This document shows, piece by piece, positions 1 through 5,289 of a stretch of 7,389 nt of DNA. Within the stretch, counting starts at the first letter, position 1, and every line of letters begins with the position of its first letter. Source of the DNA: Syntrophomonadaceae bacterium (GTDB taxonomy: Bacteria > Bacillota > Syntrophomonadia > Syntrophomonadales > Syntrophomonadaceae). The stretch is from the NCBI GenBank assembly GCA_028686565.1, contig JAQUBU010000104.1, forward strand, positions 1-7,389, read 5' to 3'. The notes beneath the pieces are model-generated. The model ran no database searches, was not told where the DNA came from, and saw nothing but the letters and a program-made list of their open reading frames with translations. A program made the position numbers and the translations under genes.

Positions 1-13
1 GCTCTTCCGATCT
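1..13. other. Illumina adapter remnant at contig end
   Basis: The first 13 bases, GCTCTTCCGATCT, are exactly the shared 3' end of the standard Illumina TruSeq read adapters. Genomic sequence therefore begins at base 14. Base 13 plus bases 14-15 make a false in-frame TGA just upstream of the first gene, so a gene caller would be pushed to a later, internal start codon. This is a technical artefact and not biology. Confidence 0.95.
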
Positions 14-15
14 GA

Positions 16-1869
16 GTAGTTGGAATATATACTACAAATGCAAATGGAGAAATAACAATAAATAAGGTGCGAATAGGGGATTATTCTTTAATTGAAAAAT
101 CGACAAATAAATGGTATAACTTGGCAAGTGATACTAATGTTATAGTAGAATGGAATACTACGAAAAATACAACAATAGAAAACGAATTAAAGAAAGGACA
201 AATAAAAGTTGTAAAAATAGATAAAGACAATAACGAGATAAAATTACAAGGTGTAAAATTCAATGTACTAGATGAAAATAATAGAGTTTTAGAAACGATT
301 ATGACTGATACCAATGGAGAGGCATTAACAAGCAGATATGCTATAAGAGATTATTCAAAGCTAAAGATACAAGAGTGTCAAACCTTGTCAAATTATGTCC
401 TAAATAATGAAATTAAAACAGTAGAATTAAAAGAAGAACAAATTGAAAATGTAACATTTGAAAATGAACTTAAAAAAGGACAGATAAAAGTTATTAAGGT
501 AGATTTAGATGATAACGAAGTAAAACTAAAAGGAGTAGAATTTAAAGTAATAGATGAAGATGGTAAACAAGTAGAGACCTTAATAACAGATGAAAATGGA
601 GAAGCAGTAAGCAAGAAATTAAGAATAGATAAGGAATATACATTGCAGGAATCAAAGACCTTATCAAATTATGTACTAAATGAGAATGAACAAACAGTAA
701 TTTTACAAGAAAATCAAATAACAGATGTAACCTTTGAAAACGAATTGAAAAAAGGTCAAATAAAGATTATAAAAGTTGATAAGGATAATAATGAAGTAAA
801 ATTACAAGGAGTAGAGTTTAAAGTAATAGATGAAGATGGTAAACAAGTAGATACTTTAATAACAGATGAAAATGGAGAGGCAGTAAGTAAGAAAATAAGA
901 ATAGATAAGGAATATACATTGCAGGAATCAAAAACATTATCCAATTATGTTTTGAATGAAGAAATACAAAAAGTAATTTTACAAGAAAATCAAATAACAG
1001 AGAAAACATTTGAAAATGAAAAAATAAAAGGGTATATCCAAGTTACTAAAACTAGTTTTGAAGATAATCAATATTCAAAACTTAAAAAGGGTAGTTTACT
1101 AGAAAATGCAACATTTGAAGTATATGATGAAGATAATAATTTAGTACATACTATAACAACGGATTCTACTGGAAAAGCAATTACAAAAGAGGTCTTGAAA
1201 GGAAAATACAAAATAAAAGAAAAAAATAGCCCTATTTACTATATTCTTAATACAAATACATATAATGCTGAAATTATAAATAATCAAGAAATAGTAAATG
1301 CAGACATCACAAATGACAATGTTATATTAGATATAGAAATTCAAAAGAATGGTTTTATTGAAACACAAAGTAAAGATGATATTTTTTATAACTTTAAAAA
1401 TATAAAGAATAATTCTAATGTACCACTAGACAATTTTACTTGGTCAGATAATTTGTCAACAGATGCAGTTCGTATAAATAGAATATACACAGGAACTTGG
1501 AACGAGAATTTAGAATATGCTGTGTATTACAAGACTAATAAAACAGAAGAATATATTTTATTCAAAGATAAATTAAATACACAAAAGATATATGAATTAG
1601 ACTTCAAAGAACTAAAACTTGATGAAGATGAGTATGTAACAGATTATGAATTTAGATTTGAAACAGTAAAGATTGGTTTTCAAGAAATAGAAAGCCCAAT
1701 ACTATATTGTGATATATTAGATGGACTAGGAAATGGATATATATTTATTAATAATACAAAAGTGTTTGGAACTTATTATGAGGCTTATATAGAGGCAAAA
1801 GACAAGTGGACAACAATAACATATTTTAAAGAAATTCAAGTATTAGAAACATTACCTAGAACTCGGTAA
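16..1869 (+). CDS. Cna-B/SpaA isopeptide-forming surface protein, 5'-truncated
   Basis: This is the C-terminal part of a cell-surface pilin- or adhesin-like protein built from Cna-B (SpaA) beta-sandwich domains. Such domains are normally stiffened by Lys-Asn isopeptide bonds. The frame stays open from base 16 and already reads as domain sequence (GIYTTNANGEITINK), so the GTG at 67 is internal and the gene runs off the contig. Numbering from that GTG, there is one partial domain (Glu10, Asn39) and then four domains of 92-94 residues. Each has a candidate Lys (50, 144, 236, 328), Glu (103, 195, 287, 385) and Asn (133, 225, 317, 416). Residues about 420-595 form a distinct C-terminal module. The protein ends LPRTR with a stop directly after it, where LPxTG would be expected, and no hydrophobic segment follows. 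Either the sorting signal has decayed, or the family simply ends here and one base has changed. The family call is firm; the function (adhesion, pilus part) is inferred. Confidence 0.88.
   Translation, partial: VVGIYTTNANGEITINKVRIGDYSLIEKSTNKWYNLASDTNVIVEWNTTKNTTIENELKKGQIKVVKIDKDNNEIKLQGVKFNVLDENNRVLETIMTDTNGEALTSRYAIRDYSKLKIQECQTLSNYVLNNEIKTVELKEEQIENVTFENELKKGQIKVIKVDLDDNEVKLKGVEFKVIDEDGKQVETLITDENGEAVSKKLRIDKEYTLQESKTLSNYVLNENEQTVILQENQITDVTFENELKKGQIKIIKVDKDNNEVKLQGVEFKVIDEDGKQVDTLITDENGEAVSKKIRIDKEYTLQESKTLSNYVLNEEIQKVILQENQITEKTFENEKIKGYIQVTKTSFEDNQYSKLKKGSLLENATFEVYDEDNNLVHTITTDSTGKAITKEVLKGKYKIKEKNSPIYYILNTNTYNAEIINNQEIVNADITNDNVILDIEIQKNGFIETQSKDDIFYNFKNIKNNSNVPLDNFTWSDNLSTDAVRINRIYTGTWNENLEYAVYYKTNKTEEYILFKDKLNTQKIYELDFKELKLDEDEYVTDYEFRFETVKIGFQEIESPILYCDILDGLGNGYIFINNTKVFGTYYEAYIEAKDKWTTITYFKEIQVLETLPRTR
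178..1011 (+). repeat. Three tandem Cna-B domain repeats of 276-282 bp
   Basis: Repeat starts, each reading ENELKKGQIK, fall at 178, 460 and 736. A more diverged fourth copy begins at 1012. The second and third copies match at 81 of 92 residues. They also share exact DNA runs of 35 nt (541-575 with 817-851) and 37 nt (620-656 with 896-932), so they come from a recent duplication or are being homogenised. The first copy is two residues longer and clearly older. Confidence 0.9.
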
Positions 1870-1904
1870 TTAAAATATATTTTTAAACTCTGAAATAGAA
1901 AAAT

Positions 1905-1941
1905 AGGGAGTATAGACCAAAACTATACTTCCTTATTTTTT
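1905..1941. terminator. Bidirectional intrinsic terminator
   Basis: Bases 1905-1915 (AGGGAGTATAG) pair with 1923-1933 (CTATACTTCCT) in an 11-bp stem with one G-T pair and a 7-nt loop. More A-T pairing can extend it past a bulged T. A run of six T follows on the plus strand, and the A-rich left flank gives a T-rich tail on the minus strand. It can end the Cna-B gene from the left and the two-gene minus-strand unit from the right. The minus-strand gene's stop codon lies inside the stem. Confidence 0.82.
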
Positions 1942-2222
1942 AATTCTATATTTCTACTTTCATCAATAAGTTTTATGCCCAAAAAATATGCCAAAGTATT
2001 TTCATAACAAGTAATTAGCATATTAGTTTTTACAAATTCTTTAAATAAATTTGAATTTTTTCCAATTAAGTTATTTTCAAAATAATCTAGTAATTCTAAA
2101 TCTTTATGTATTAATTGACTATAATCTTTTATATTTTCTATGAAACTTGCATAATCATCAATAATTGAAGATACCATATCAATATTAGTTTTAGTAAAAA
2201 TATTTTTACTTTGCAATATCAT
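1923..2222 (-). CDS. Hypothetical helical protein, 99 aa, coupled to SpoVT-like gene
   Basis: I do not recognise this family. The 99-residue product looks almost wholly alpha-helical and soluble, with no signal peptide, membrane span or catalytic motif. Its most distinctive stretch is CYENTLAYFLGIKLIDE near the C-terminus, a hydrophobic helix that could be a dimer or partner surface. A strong ribosome binding site (AAAGGAG) lies four bases before the ATG. The first 17 bases of the gene overlap the end of the upstream SpoVT-like gene in another frame, so the two are almost certainly translated together. A working partnership with the SpoVT-like protein is inferred from this overlap alone. The stop codon sits in the 3' arm of the shared terminator. 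Confidence 0.72.
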   Translation of the reverse strand: MILQSKNIFTKTNIDMVSSIIDDYASFIENIKDYSQLIHKDLELLDYFENNLIGKNSNLFKEFVKTNMLITCYENTLAYFLGIKLIDESRNIELKNKEV

Positions 2223-2664
2223 TCACTCCTTTCTTTGTTTCATTCATATATTTTATTATGAATTTTTCTGTAAATTGTACTGTTGTTTCTATCATAGTTA
2301 AATGTTTATTTGTAAATGTTTTATGATAGCTTGTCATAATTAAACTGCCAAAAAGCCTATCATCTATGTAAATAGGATAAATAATTTGAGAGTTCCAATC
2401 TATATCTAAACTGTTATCTTCAAAGATAGGAATTACTCTATTTTTCTCATTTGCAAAATAATAAGAAACATCAATATCCATAATGTTATTTGAAAAATCT
2501 AATAAATGTTCTAGTAGTTCTTTGCTTACTGGACTAATTAGATCTTCTTCATTAACATTTGATGTGAAAAATAAAACATTGCTTAAATTAGTAATATAAA
2601 AACTATTGCCAGTTATTGTTACAGAATCTTTTAGATACTTTTTTAATGATTCACTTATACACAT
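2206..2664 (-). CDS. SpoVT C-terminal GAF-like sensor protein without DNA-binding domain
   Basis: The 152-residue protein resembles the C-terminal GAF-like domain of SpoVT, the Bacillus regulator of late sporulation genes. Residues about 4-25 correspond to the opening helix and strand. The stretch IIYPIYIDDRLFGSLIMTS fits the SpoVT core strands ending in GDPIGAVI. The closing helix, about 122-142, fits the SpoVT helix that packs the dimer. The AbrB-type swapped-hairpin DNA-binding domain at the start of SpoVT is missing. The ATG at 2664 is chosen because a near-perfect GGAGGTGA lies seven bases upstream. An earlier in-frame ATG at 2826 would add 54 residues unlike any AbrB domain and would run into the divergent gene. 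The gene overlaps the next one by 17 bases. It probably senses a small ligand or binds a partner protein, which is inference. Confidence 0.72.
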   Translation of the reverse strand: MCISESLKKYLKDSVTITGNSFYITNLSNVLFFTSNVNEEDLISPVSKELLEHLLDFSNNIMDIDVSYYFANEKNRVIPIFEDNSLDIDWNSQIIYPIYIDDRLFGSLIMTSYHKTFTNKHLTMIETTVQFTEKFIIKYMNETKKGVNDIAK

Positions 2665-2682
2665 ATCATCACCTCCATATTT

Positions 2683-2712
2683 ATTATACATATAAATAAT
2701 TAAAAAGTCTAA
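2683..2712 (-). promoter_or_regulatory. Candidate sigma-A promoter for the SpoVT-like operon
   Basis: On the minus strand TTAGAC (2712-2707) and a perfect TATAAT (2688-2683) are 18 bp apart. Only six bases lie between the -10 box and the ribosome binding site, so a transcript starting at the usual distance would begin at or inside GGAGG. Either the leader is extremely short or the working promoter is farther upstream. Confidence 0.45.
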
Positions 2713-2713
2713 C

Positions 2714-2748
2714 CTATTTGTGCCGTACTCATAAAGAAAAGCAAATAG
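2714..2748. promoter_or_regulatory. Inverted repeat in the divergent promoter region
   Basis: CTATTTG (2714-2720) and CAAATAG (2742-2748) form a 7-bp inverted repeat with a 21-bp gap, centred between the two divergent promoters. An operator for the RHH protein or another dimeric regulator would fit this place. Short inverted repeats are common by chance in AT-rich DNA, so the call is weak. Confidence 0.25.
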
Positions 2749-2771
2749 TATTATTTTAAAACACAAAAAAG

Positions 2772-2777
2772 TATAAT
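2772..2777 (+). promoter_or_regulatory. Candidate -10 box for the tandem-RHH gene
   Basis: A perfect TATAAT lies 23 bases before the GGAGGTGG ribosome binding site of the RHH gene, a normal leader length. No good -35 is present; the nearest (TTATTT at 2751) has a 15-bp spacer. A weak -35 is typical of a promoter that depends on an activator or is tightly controlled. Confidence 0.45.
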
Positions 2778-2813
2778 ATTTACAGTATATACATAGAGTT
2801 GGAGGTGGTATAA

Positions 2814-3149
2814 ATGAGTAATGCAAGTAGGTTATATAAAAAAGATAATAAGACTATAAAGAAATCTATAAATATTGAAGTAGAACTTTATAACAAATTG
2901 AAAAAGTTGATGGATAATAAATATGATGCAACAATTAGTGAATTGATAAATGTTGCAATTGAAGATTATATAGATAAAAATTCTCCTACATTTTATGGAA
3001 AACCAAAAAACGAATTTGTAACATATAGAAGTATTATGATAAGAAAAAATAACATAAATGGAATAACAAAGATGAGTGATGAAACATCGATATCAGTTAC
3101 AAGACTGATAAATGGTGCTATAAAAGAGTTTATAGATAATGATAGTTAA
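2814..3149 (+). CDS. Tandem ribbon-helix-helix DNA-binding protein, 111 aa
   Basis: This is a probable transcription factor with two ribbon-helix-helix (MetJ/Arc-type) motifs in one chain. Motif 1 has a strand at 15-21 (IKKSINI), a helix at 22-38 and a second helix at 40-56 (TISELINVAIEDYIDKN). Motif 2 has a strand at 71-76 (YRSIMI), then helices to about residue 109 (ISVTRLINGAIKEFIDN). Both second helices carry the same LIN-AI-(D/E)-(Y/F)-ID pattern, so the protein looks like an internal duplication. RHH proteins normally bind DNA as dimers through a two-stranded sheet; one chain here could form that sheet alone. The tandem RHH layout is known from TraY of the F plasmid, but I see no transfer genes. 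GGAGGTGG lies eight bases before the ATG. The gene diverges from the SpoVT-like operon and may control it as well as itself. Confidence 0.82.
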   Translation: MSNASRLYKKDNKTIKKSINIEVELYNKLKKLMDNKYDATISELINVAIEDYIDKNSPTFYGKPKNEFVTYRSIMIRKNNINGITKMSDETSISVTRLINGAIKEFIDNDS

Positions 3150-3174
3150 TCAAATGTAGATAGAAGTAAGAATT

Positions 3175-3183
3175 TGTTATAAT
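3175..3183 (+). promoter_or_regulatory. Possible extended -10 promoter element
   Basis: TGTTATAAT matches an extended -10 (TG-N-TATAAT), located 26 bases after the RHH gene and pointing at the long hairpin at 3217-3261. No -35 and no convincing ORF accompany it. If active, it would make an RNA of about 70 nt ending at the hairpin. This rests on one short AT-rich match. Confidence 0.2.
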
Positions 3184-3216
3184 GTTTACAATAAAATAGT
3201 GGCGAAAAATGAAATG

Positions 3217-3261
3217 ATATTGCAAAAGAGTAGATAATATTCATCTACTCTTTTACAATAT
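3217..3261. terminator. Long bidirectional hairpin between convergent genes; copy 1 of a duplicated hairpin
   Basis: Bases 3224-3235 (AAAAGAGTAGAT) pair perfectly with 3243-3254 around a 7-nt loop (AATATTC). After one C-A mismatch the stem goes on with ATATTG (3217-3222) and CAATAT (3256-3261). It lies 67 bases after the RHH gene's stop and 14 bases after the stop of the convergent HTH gene, so it can serve both. Each side ends in only four T, less than a typical intrinsic terminator. The core recurs at 7310-7339 with a single base change. Confidence 0.75.
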
Positions 3262-3275
3262 ATATTGTAGTATAT

Positions 3276-5003
3276 TTATTCTATTACAGGAACAACAAAG
3301 TTTTCAATCGCATTACGAAGTTTAGGATTATGAATTACAAAATGAATAGTAGGATGAACATTTTTAGAAATTTTTACCCATTTTCTTATATTCATATCAA
3401 TATCTATATTTCTAAAGGCATTAGTGTTATCTATTGATAATTTATAATTTTTATTGCTATTGTTATATTTTTTTGTATATTTTAAATGTTCTAAATACTC
3501 ATCATAATTATAAGAAATCTTATTTTCATAAAAAGTATCTGAAAGAGAAAGAGAGGGAGTATGTTTCTCAAATTCTTCTTTGGAGAATTCTGATATTTCA
3601 TCTTCAATAAAGTTTTCTTTAAGAATACTTTTTATTACTTGTCTTTCGTTATTAACTGAGTCTATAATACTTTCAATATTTTTATCAGAAAGATTATTCC
3701 TTTTTAAAATTTTCAGTAATAAATCATCAGAAATAGTATGAATAGGGAGAGATGAGAAAATTCTTCTATGATTACCTTTTATGTTAGAATCTGACATAAT
3801 AAAAGCATTAAAAGAATTTTTTGAGTCTATTCTATAAATGTCCATAAGAGGTTTTGCTTTATTAAGTAAGCACTTTACTTTTTCTTTATAATATGCAATA
3901 TCAGATTTATTACTTGTTAAATGATATTTGCCTTTATTGTGATAACCATTAATACATTCTCCTGCAAGAGCAATTGAGCCTGATACATAATTAAAATGAC
4001 AATAGGTATTATCTTGAAATCCACTTAAATAATAAGGAGAAACTTGTCCTGTCATATAAATAGGGATCCAACTTTCTAATCCCAACATCATTTCATTAAA
4101 AGGTCTGTTAATATTATGAATTATATTTAAGTGAAGTCCTTTTTTTAATGTCATTGCTATTGCAAACATCCACTTTTTACCAAAATCAACATCTTTTGCC
4201 ATATCTTCCATTGGCATATCACTACACATAAAAATAGAATCATTAGATTTTGATAAAACAGTAGCTTTAAAAAAGTCTAATTCGCCTTGTTTCATTTCTT
4301 CTATGCCATAATATGTTTTTGAACTTGATTTATAAAAAGGAAGAGAAGGAACTTTCATTTCATCAAATTTAATTGCTTTTATATATTGCTCTAAATCAAA
4401 TTCATTTAAATTTTTAAAAAAGTCATTAATATAATTATGGCTAGAGGTAGCATTTAAAGAAAACCACTTTTTTAATTTATCTAAATAATTAGATGAAATC
4501 AATATATCTTCATAATTACATTCTATTAAAGAACAGATAGCTTTCTTATCTGTGTCAGATTTATATTTTCTAACAATAAAATTACATATAGAATCAACAA
4601 ATATTCCAATATTAGCTGGATTTCTTTTTCCACTACGAATTTTTGAAATCATTGAAGAATCAAAACATATTCCTCGAGATAATTCTGAAATATTAATATT
4701 AAGAACAGATATAATATCATTAAGATTTTTTCGCAATTGCTCAAAATCAATAACAATATCACTTAATGTATTAGAAAGTTCTTTTAATATAACTTCTTTT
4801 GATAAATCAATTCCTTTTTCAACTGCTATTTTATATATTCCATTAGATAATTGTTCCAATTGAACACTATTAACTTTAGGAGTTCTTTCGCCATTACGAT
4901 AACGACTAATAACAGCAGGAGATATAGAAGATGTAGAAGAAAGGTCTTTTGATGAACAATTTATTAATTTTATATAATTGTTTAATTTTTTACTGAAAAT
5001 CAT
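3276..5003 (-). CDS. Double Xre-like HTH protein with large uncharacterised C-terminal domain
   Basis: The 575-residue protein has two helix-turn-helix domains of the lambda-repressor (Xre) type. One is at about 3-60, with the recognition part SPAVISRYRNGERTP. The other is at about 88-146, with DSSMISKIRSGKRNP. The paired motif (S-x-I-S-(R/K)-x-R-x-G-x-R-x-P) is seen directly and implies duplication. A well-ordered region follows at about 225-420 with striking segments (LNIIHNINRPFNEMM, ESWIPIYMTGQVSPYYL). The C-terminus also looks ordered (PTIHFVIHNPKLRNAIENF). I recall similar proteins from gut Clostridia but no named function or known enzyme motif; the C-terminal part may sense a ligand or host-cell signal. 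There is no signal peptide or membrane span. AAGGAG lies six bases before the ATG. The gene diverges from the surface-protein pair, which makes it their likely regulator by position only. Confidence 0.82.
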   Translation of the reverse strand: MIFSKKLNNYIKLINCSSKDLSSTSSISPAVISRYRNGERTPKVNSVQLEQLSNGIYKIAVEKGIDLSKEVILKELSNTLSDIVIDFEQLRKNLNDIISVLNINISELSRGICFDSSMISKIRSGKRNPANIGIFVDSICNFIVRKYKSDTDKKAICSLIECNYEDILISSNYLDKLKKWFSLNATSSHNYINDFFKNLNEFDLEQYIKAIKFDEMKVPSLPFYKSSSKTYYGIEEMKQGELDFFKATVLSKSNDSIFMCSDMPMEDMAKDVDFGKKWMFAIAMTLKKGLHLNIIHNINRPFNEMMLGLESWIPIYMTGQVSPYYLSGFQDNTYCHFNYVSGSIALAGECINGYHNKGKYHLTSNKSDIAYYKEKVKCLLNKAKPLMDIYRIDSKNSFNAFIMSDSNIKGNHRRIFSSLPIHTISDDLLLKILKRNNLSDKNIESIIDSVNNERQVIKSILKENFIEDEISEFSKEEFEKHTPSLSLSDTFYENKISYNYDEYLEHLKYTKKYNNSNKNYKLSIDNTNAFRNIDIDMNIRKWVKISKNVHPTIHFVIHNPKLRNAIENFVVPVIE

Positions 5004-5044
5004 AAAATACTCCTTATTAAATGATAAATTTACATATCACATTT

Positions 5045-5073
5045 ATTATAAAACATAATTGCTAAAGTGTCAA
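5045..5073 (-). promoter_or_regulatory. Consensus sigma-A promoter of the double-HTH gene
   Basis: On the minus strand a perfect TTGACA (5073-5068) and a perfect TATAAT (5050-5045) are exactly 17 bp apart. Transcription would start near 5037 and leave a leader of about 30 nt with AAGGAG in place. This is the clearest promoter in the window. As an unmodified consensus it would be strong unless repressed. Confidence 0.85.
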
Positions 5074-5078
5074 TGACA
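5068..5078. promoter_or_regulatory. Palindromic candidate operator over the -35 box
   Basis: TGTCAATGACA is a perfect 5+1+5 palindrome that contains the whole -35 box of the double-HTH gene. A dimeric HTH repressor bound here would block RNA polymerase, so self-repression is a natural guess. The binding protein is not shown by the sequence. Confidence 0.4.
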
Positions 5079-5155
5079 AATTGGGAAAAACCATGAATAA
5101 TAAAATTATATATGTTATTATATTTTATATAAAACAAAAGAATATAAGGAGGGAT

Positions 5156-5209
5156 ATGGATAAAGTATATTATAAGAAAGGGATTATTTTATGCACCTTA
5201 TATACATAG
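5156..5209 (+). CDS. Possible 17-codon leader ORF ahead of the surface operon
   Basis: An ATG at 5156 opens MDKVYYKKGIILCTLYT followed by TAG. It is preceded by a near-perfect Shine-Dalgarno sequence (AAGGAGG, 5146-5152), one of the best in the window. The gap to the ATG is only three bases, shorter than usual. The peptide is basic with a short hydrophobic centre and matches nothing I know. It could be a leader peptide controlling the surface genes, a small membrane peptide, or the relic of a lost start. Another frame in the same stretch stays open without an ATG to about 5250. Confidence 0.35.
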   Translation: MDKVYYKKGIILCTLYT

Positions 5210-5212
5210 TGC
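5193..5212. promoter_or_regulatory. Imperfect palindrome upstream of the surface operon
   Basis: GCAC (5193-5196) and GTGC (5209-5212) enclose an AT-rich core with a central TATATA; 14 of 20 positions are symmetric. The core contains TATATACATAG (5199-5209), which also occurs at 2786-2796 before the RHH gene. It could be an operator upstream of the TATAAT at 5251. Binding is inferred only. Confidence 0.28.
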
Positions 5213-5250
5213 AAAGTATTCATACAAATTAATAAGATTCGACTTTATTG

Positions 5251-5256
5251 TATAAT
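5251..5256 (+). promoter_or_regulatory. Candidate -10 box for the surface operon
   Basis: A perfect TATAAT lies 33 bases before the chosen ATG at 5290, which would give a leader of about 25-30 nt holding GGAAGGA. No acceptable -35 is seen (TTAATA at 5229 is the closest), so activation or a different promoter farther upstream is possible. Confidence 0.4.
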
Positions 5257-5289
5257 AAAAAATTAATAATGGAAGGAATGATTTTAGAA

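Noticed and set aside
67..69. GTG at 67 as the true start of the Cna-B gene
   Set aside because: Domain-like sequence continues in frame upstream to base 16, there is no ribosome binding site, no signal peptide follows, and the stop before it is made by the adapter junction.
81..1009. Several minus-strand open frames opposite the Cna-B repeats
   Set aside because: They recur with the repeat unit, are Ser/Leu/Phe-rich as expected from the antisense of Lys/Glu-rich code, and lack ribosome binding sites.
178..1011. CRISPR-like or satellite reading of the direct repeats
   Set aside because: The 276-282 bp period is in frame, codes for Cna-B domains, and has no short repeat-spacer structure.
2665..2826. 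A 54-residue N-terminal extension of the SpoVT-like protein from an ATG at 2826
   Set aside because: It would cover the divergent promoters and overlap the start of the RHH gene. It resembles no AbrB domain, and a near-perfect ribosome binding site marks the ATG at 2664.
3199..3237. A 12-codon GTG-initiated ORF running into the hairpin
   Set aside because: There is no ribosome binding site, the peptide has no features, and its stop lies in the hairpin.
4552..4863. 103-codon plus-strand open frame inside the double-HTH gene
   Set aside because: It lies antisense to the clear HTH-coding frame, with no ribosome binding site or recognisable protein.
5191..5232. A second small ORF, MHLIYIVQSIHTN, in the surface-operon leader
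   Set aside because: It has only a weak GAAAGGG upstream and overlaps the better-supported 17-codon ORF in another frame.
5248..5289. TTG at 5248 or ATGs at 5269 and 5278 as the start of the secreted protein
   Set aside because: The TTG start would cover the TATAAT box, the ATG at 5269 lacks a ribosome binding site, and the ATG at 5278 abuts GGAAGGA with no spacing. The ATG at 5290 gives a normal signal peptide.
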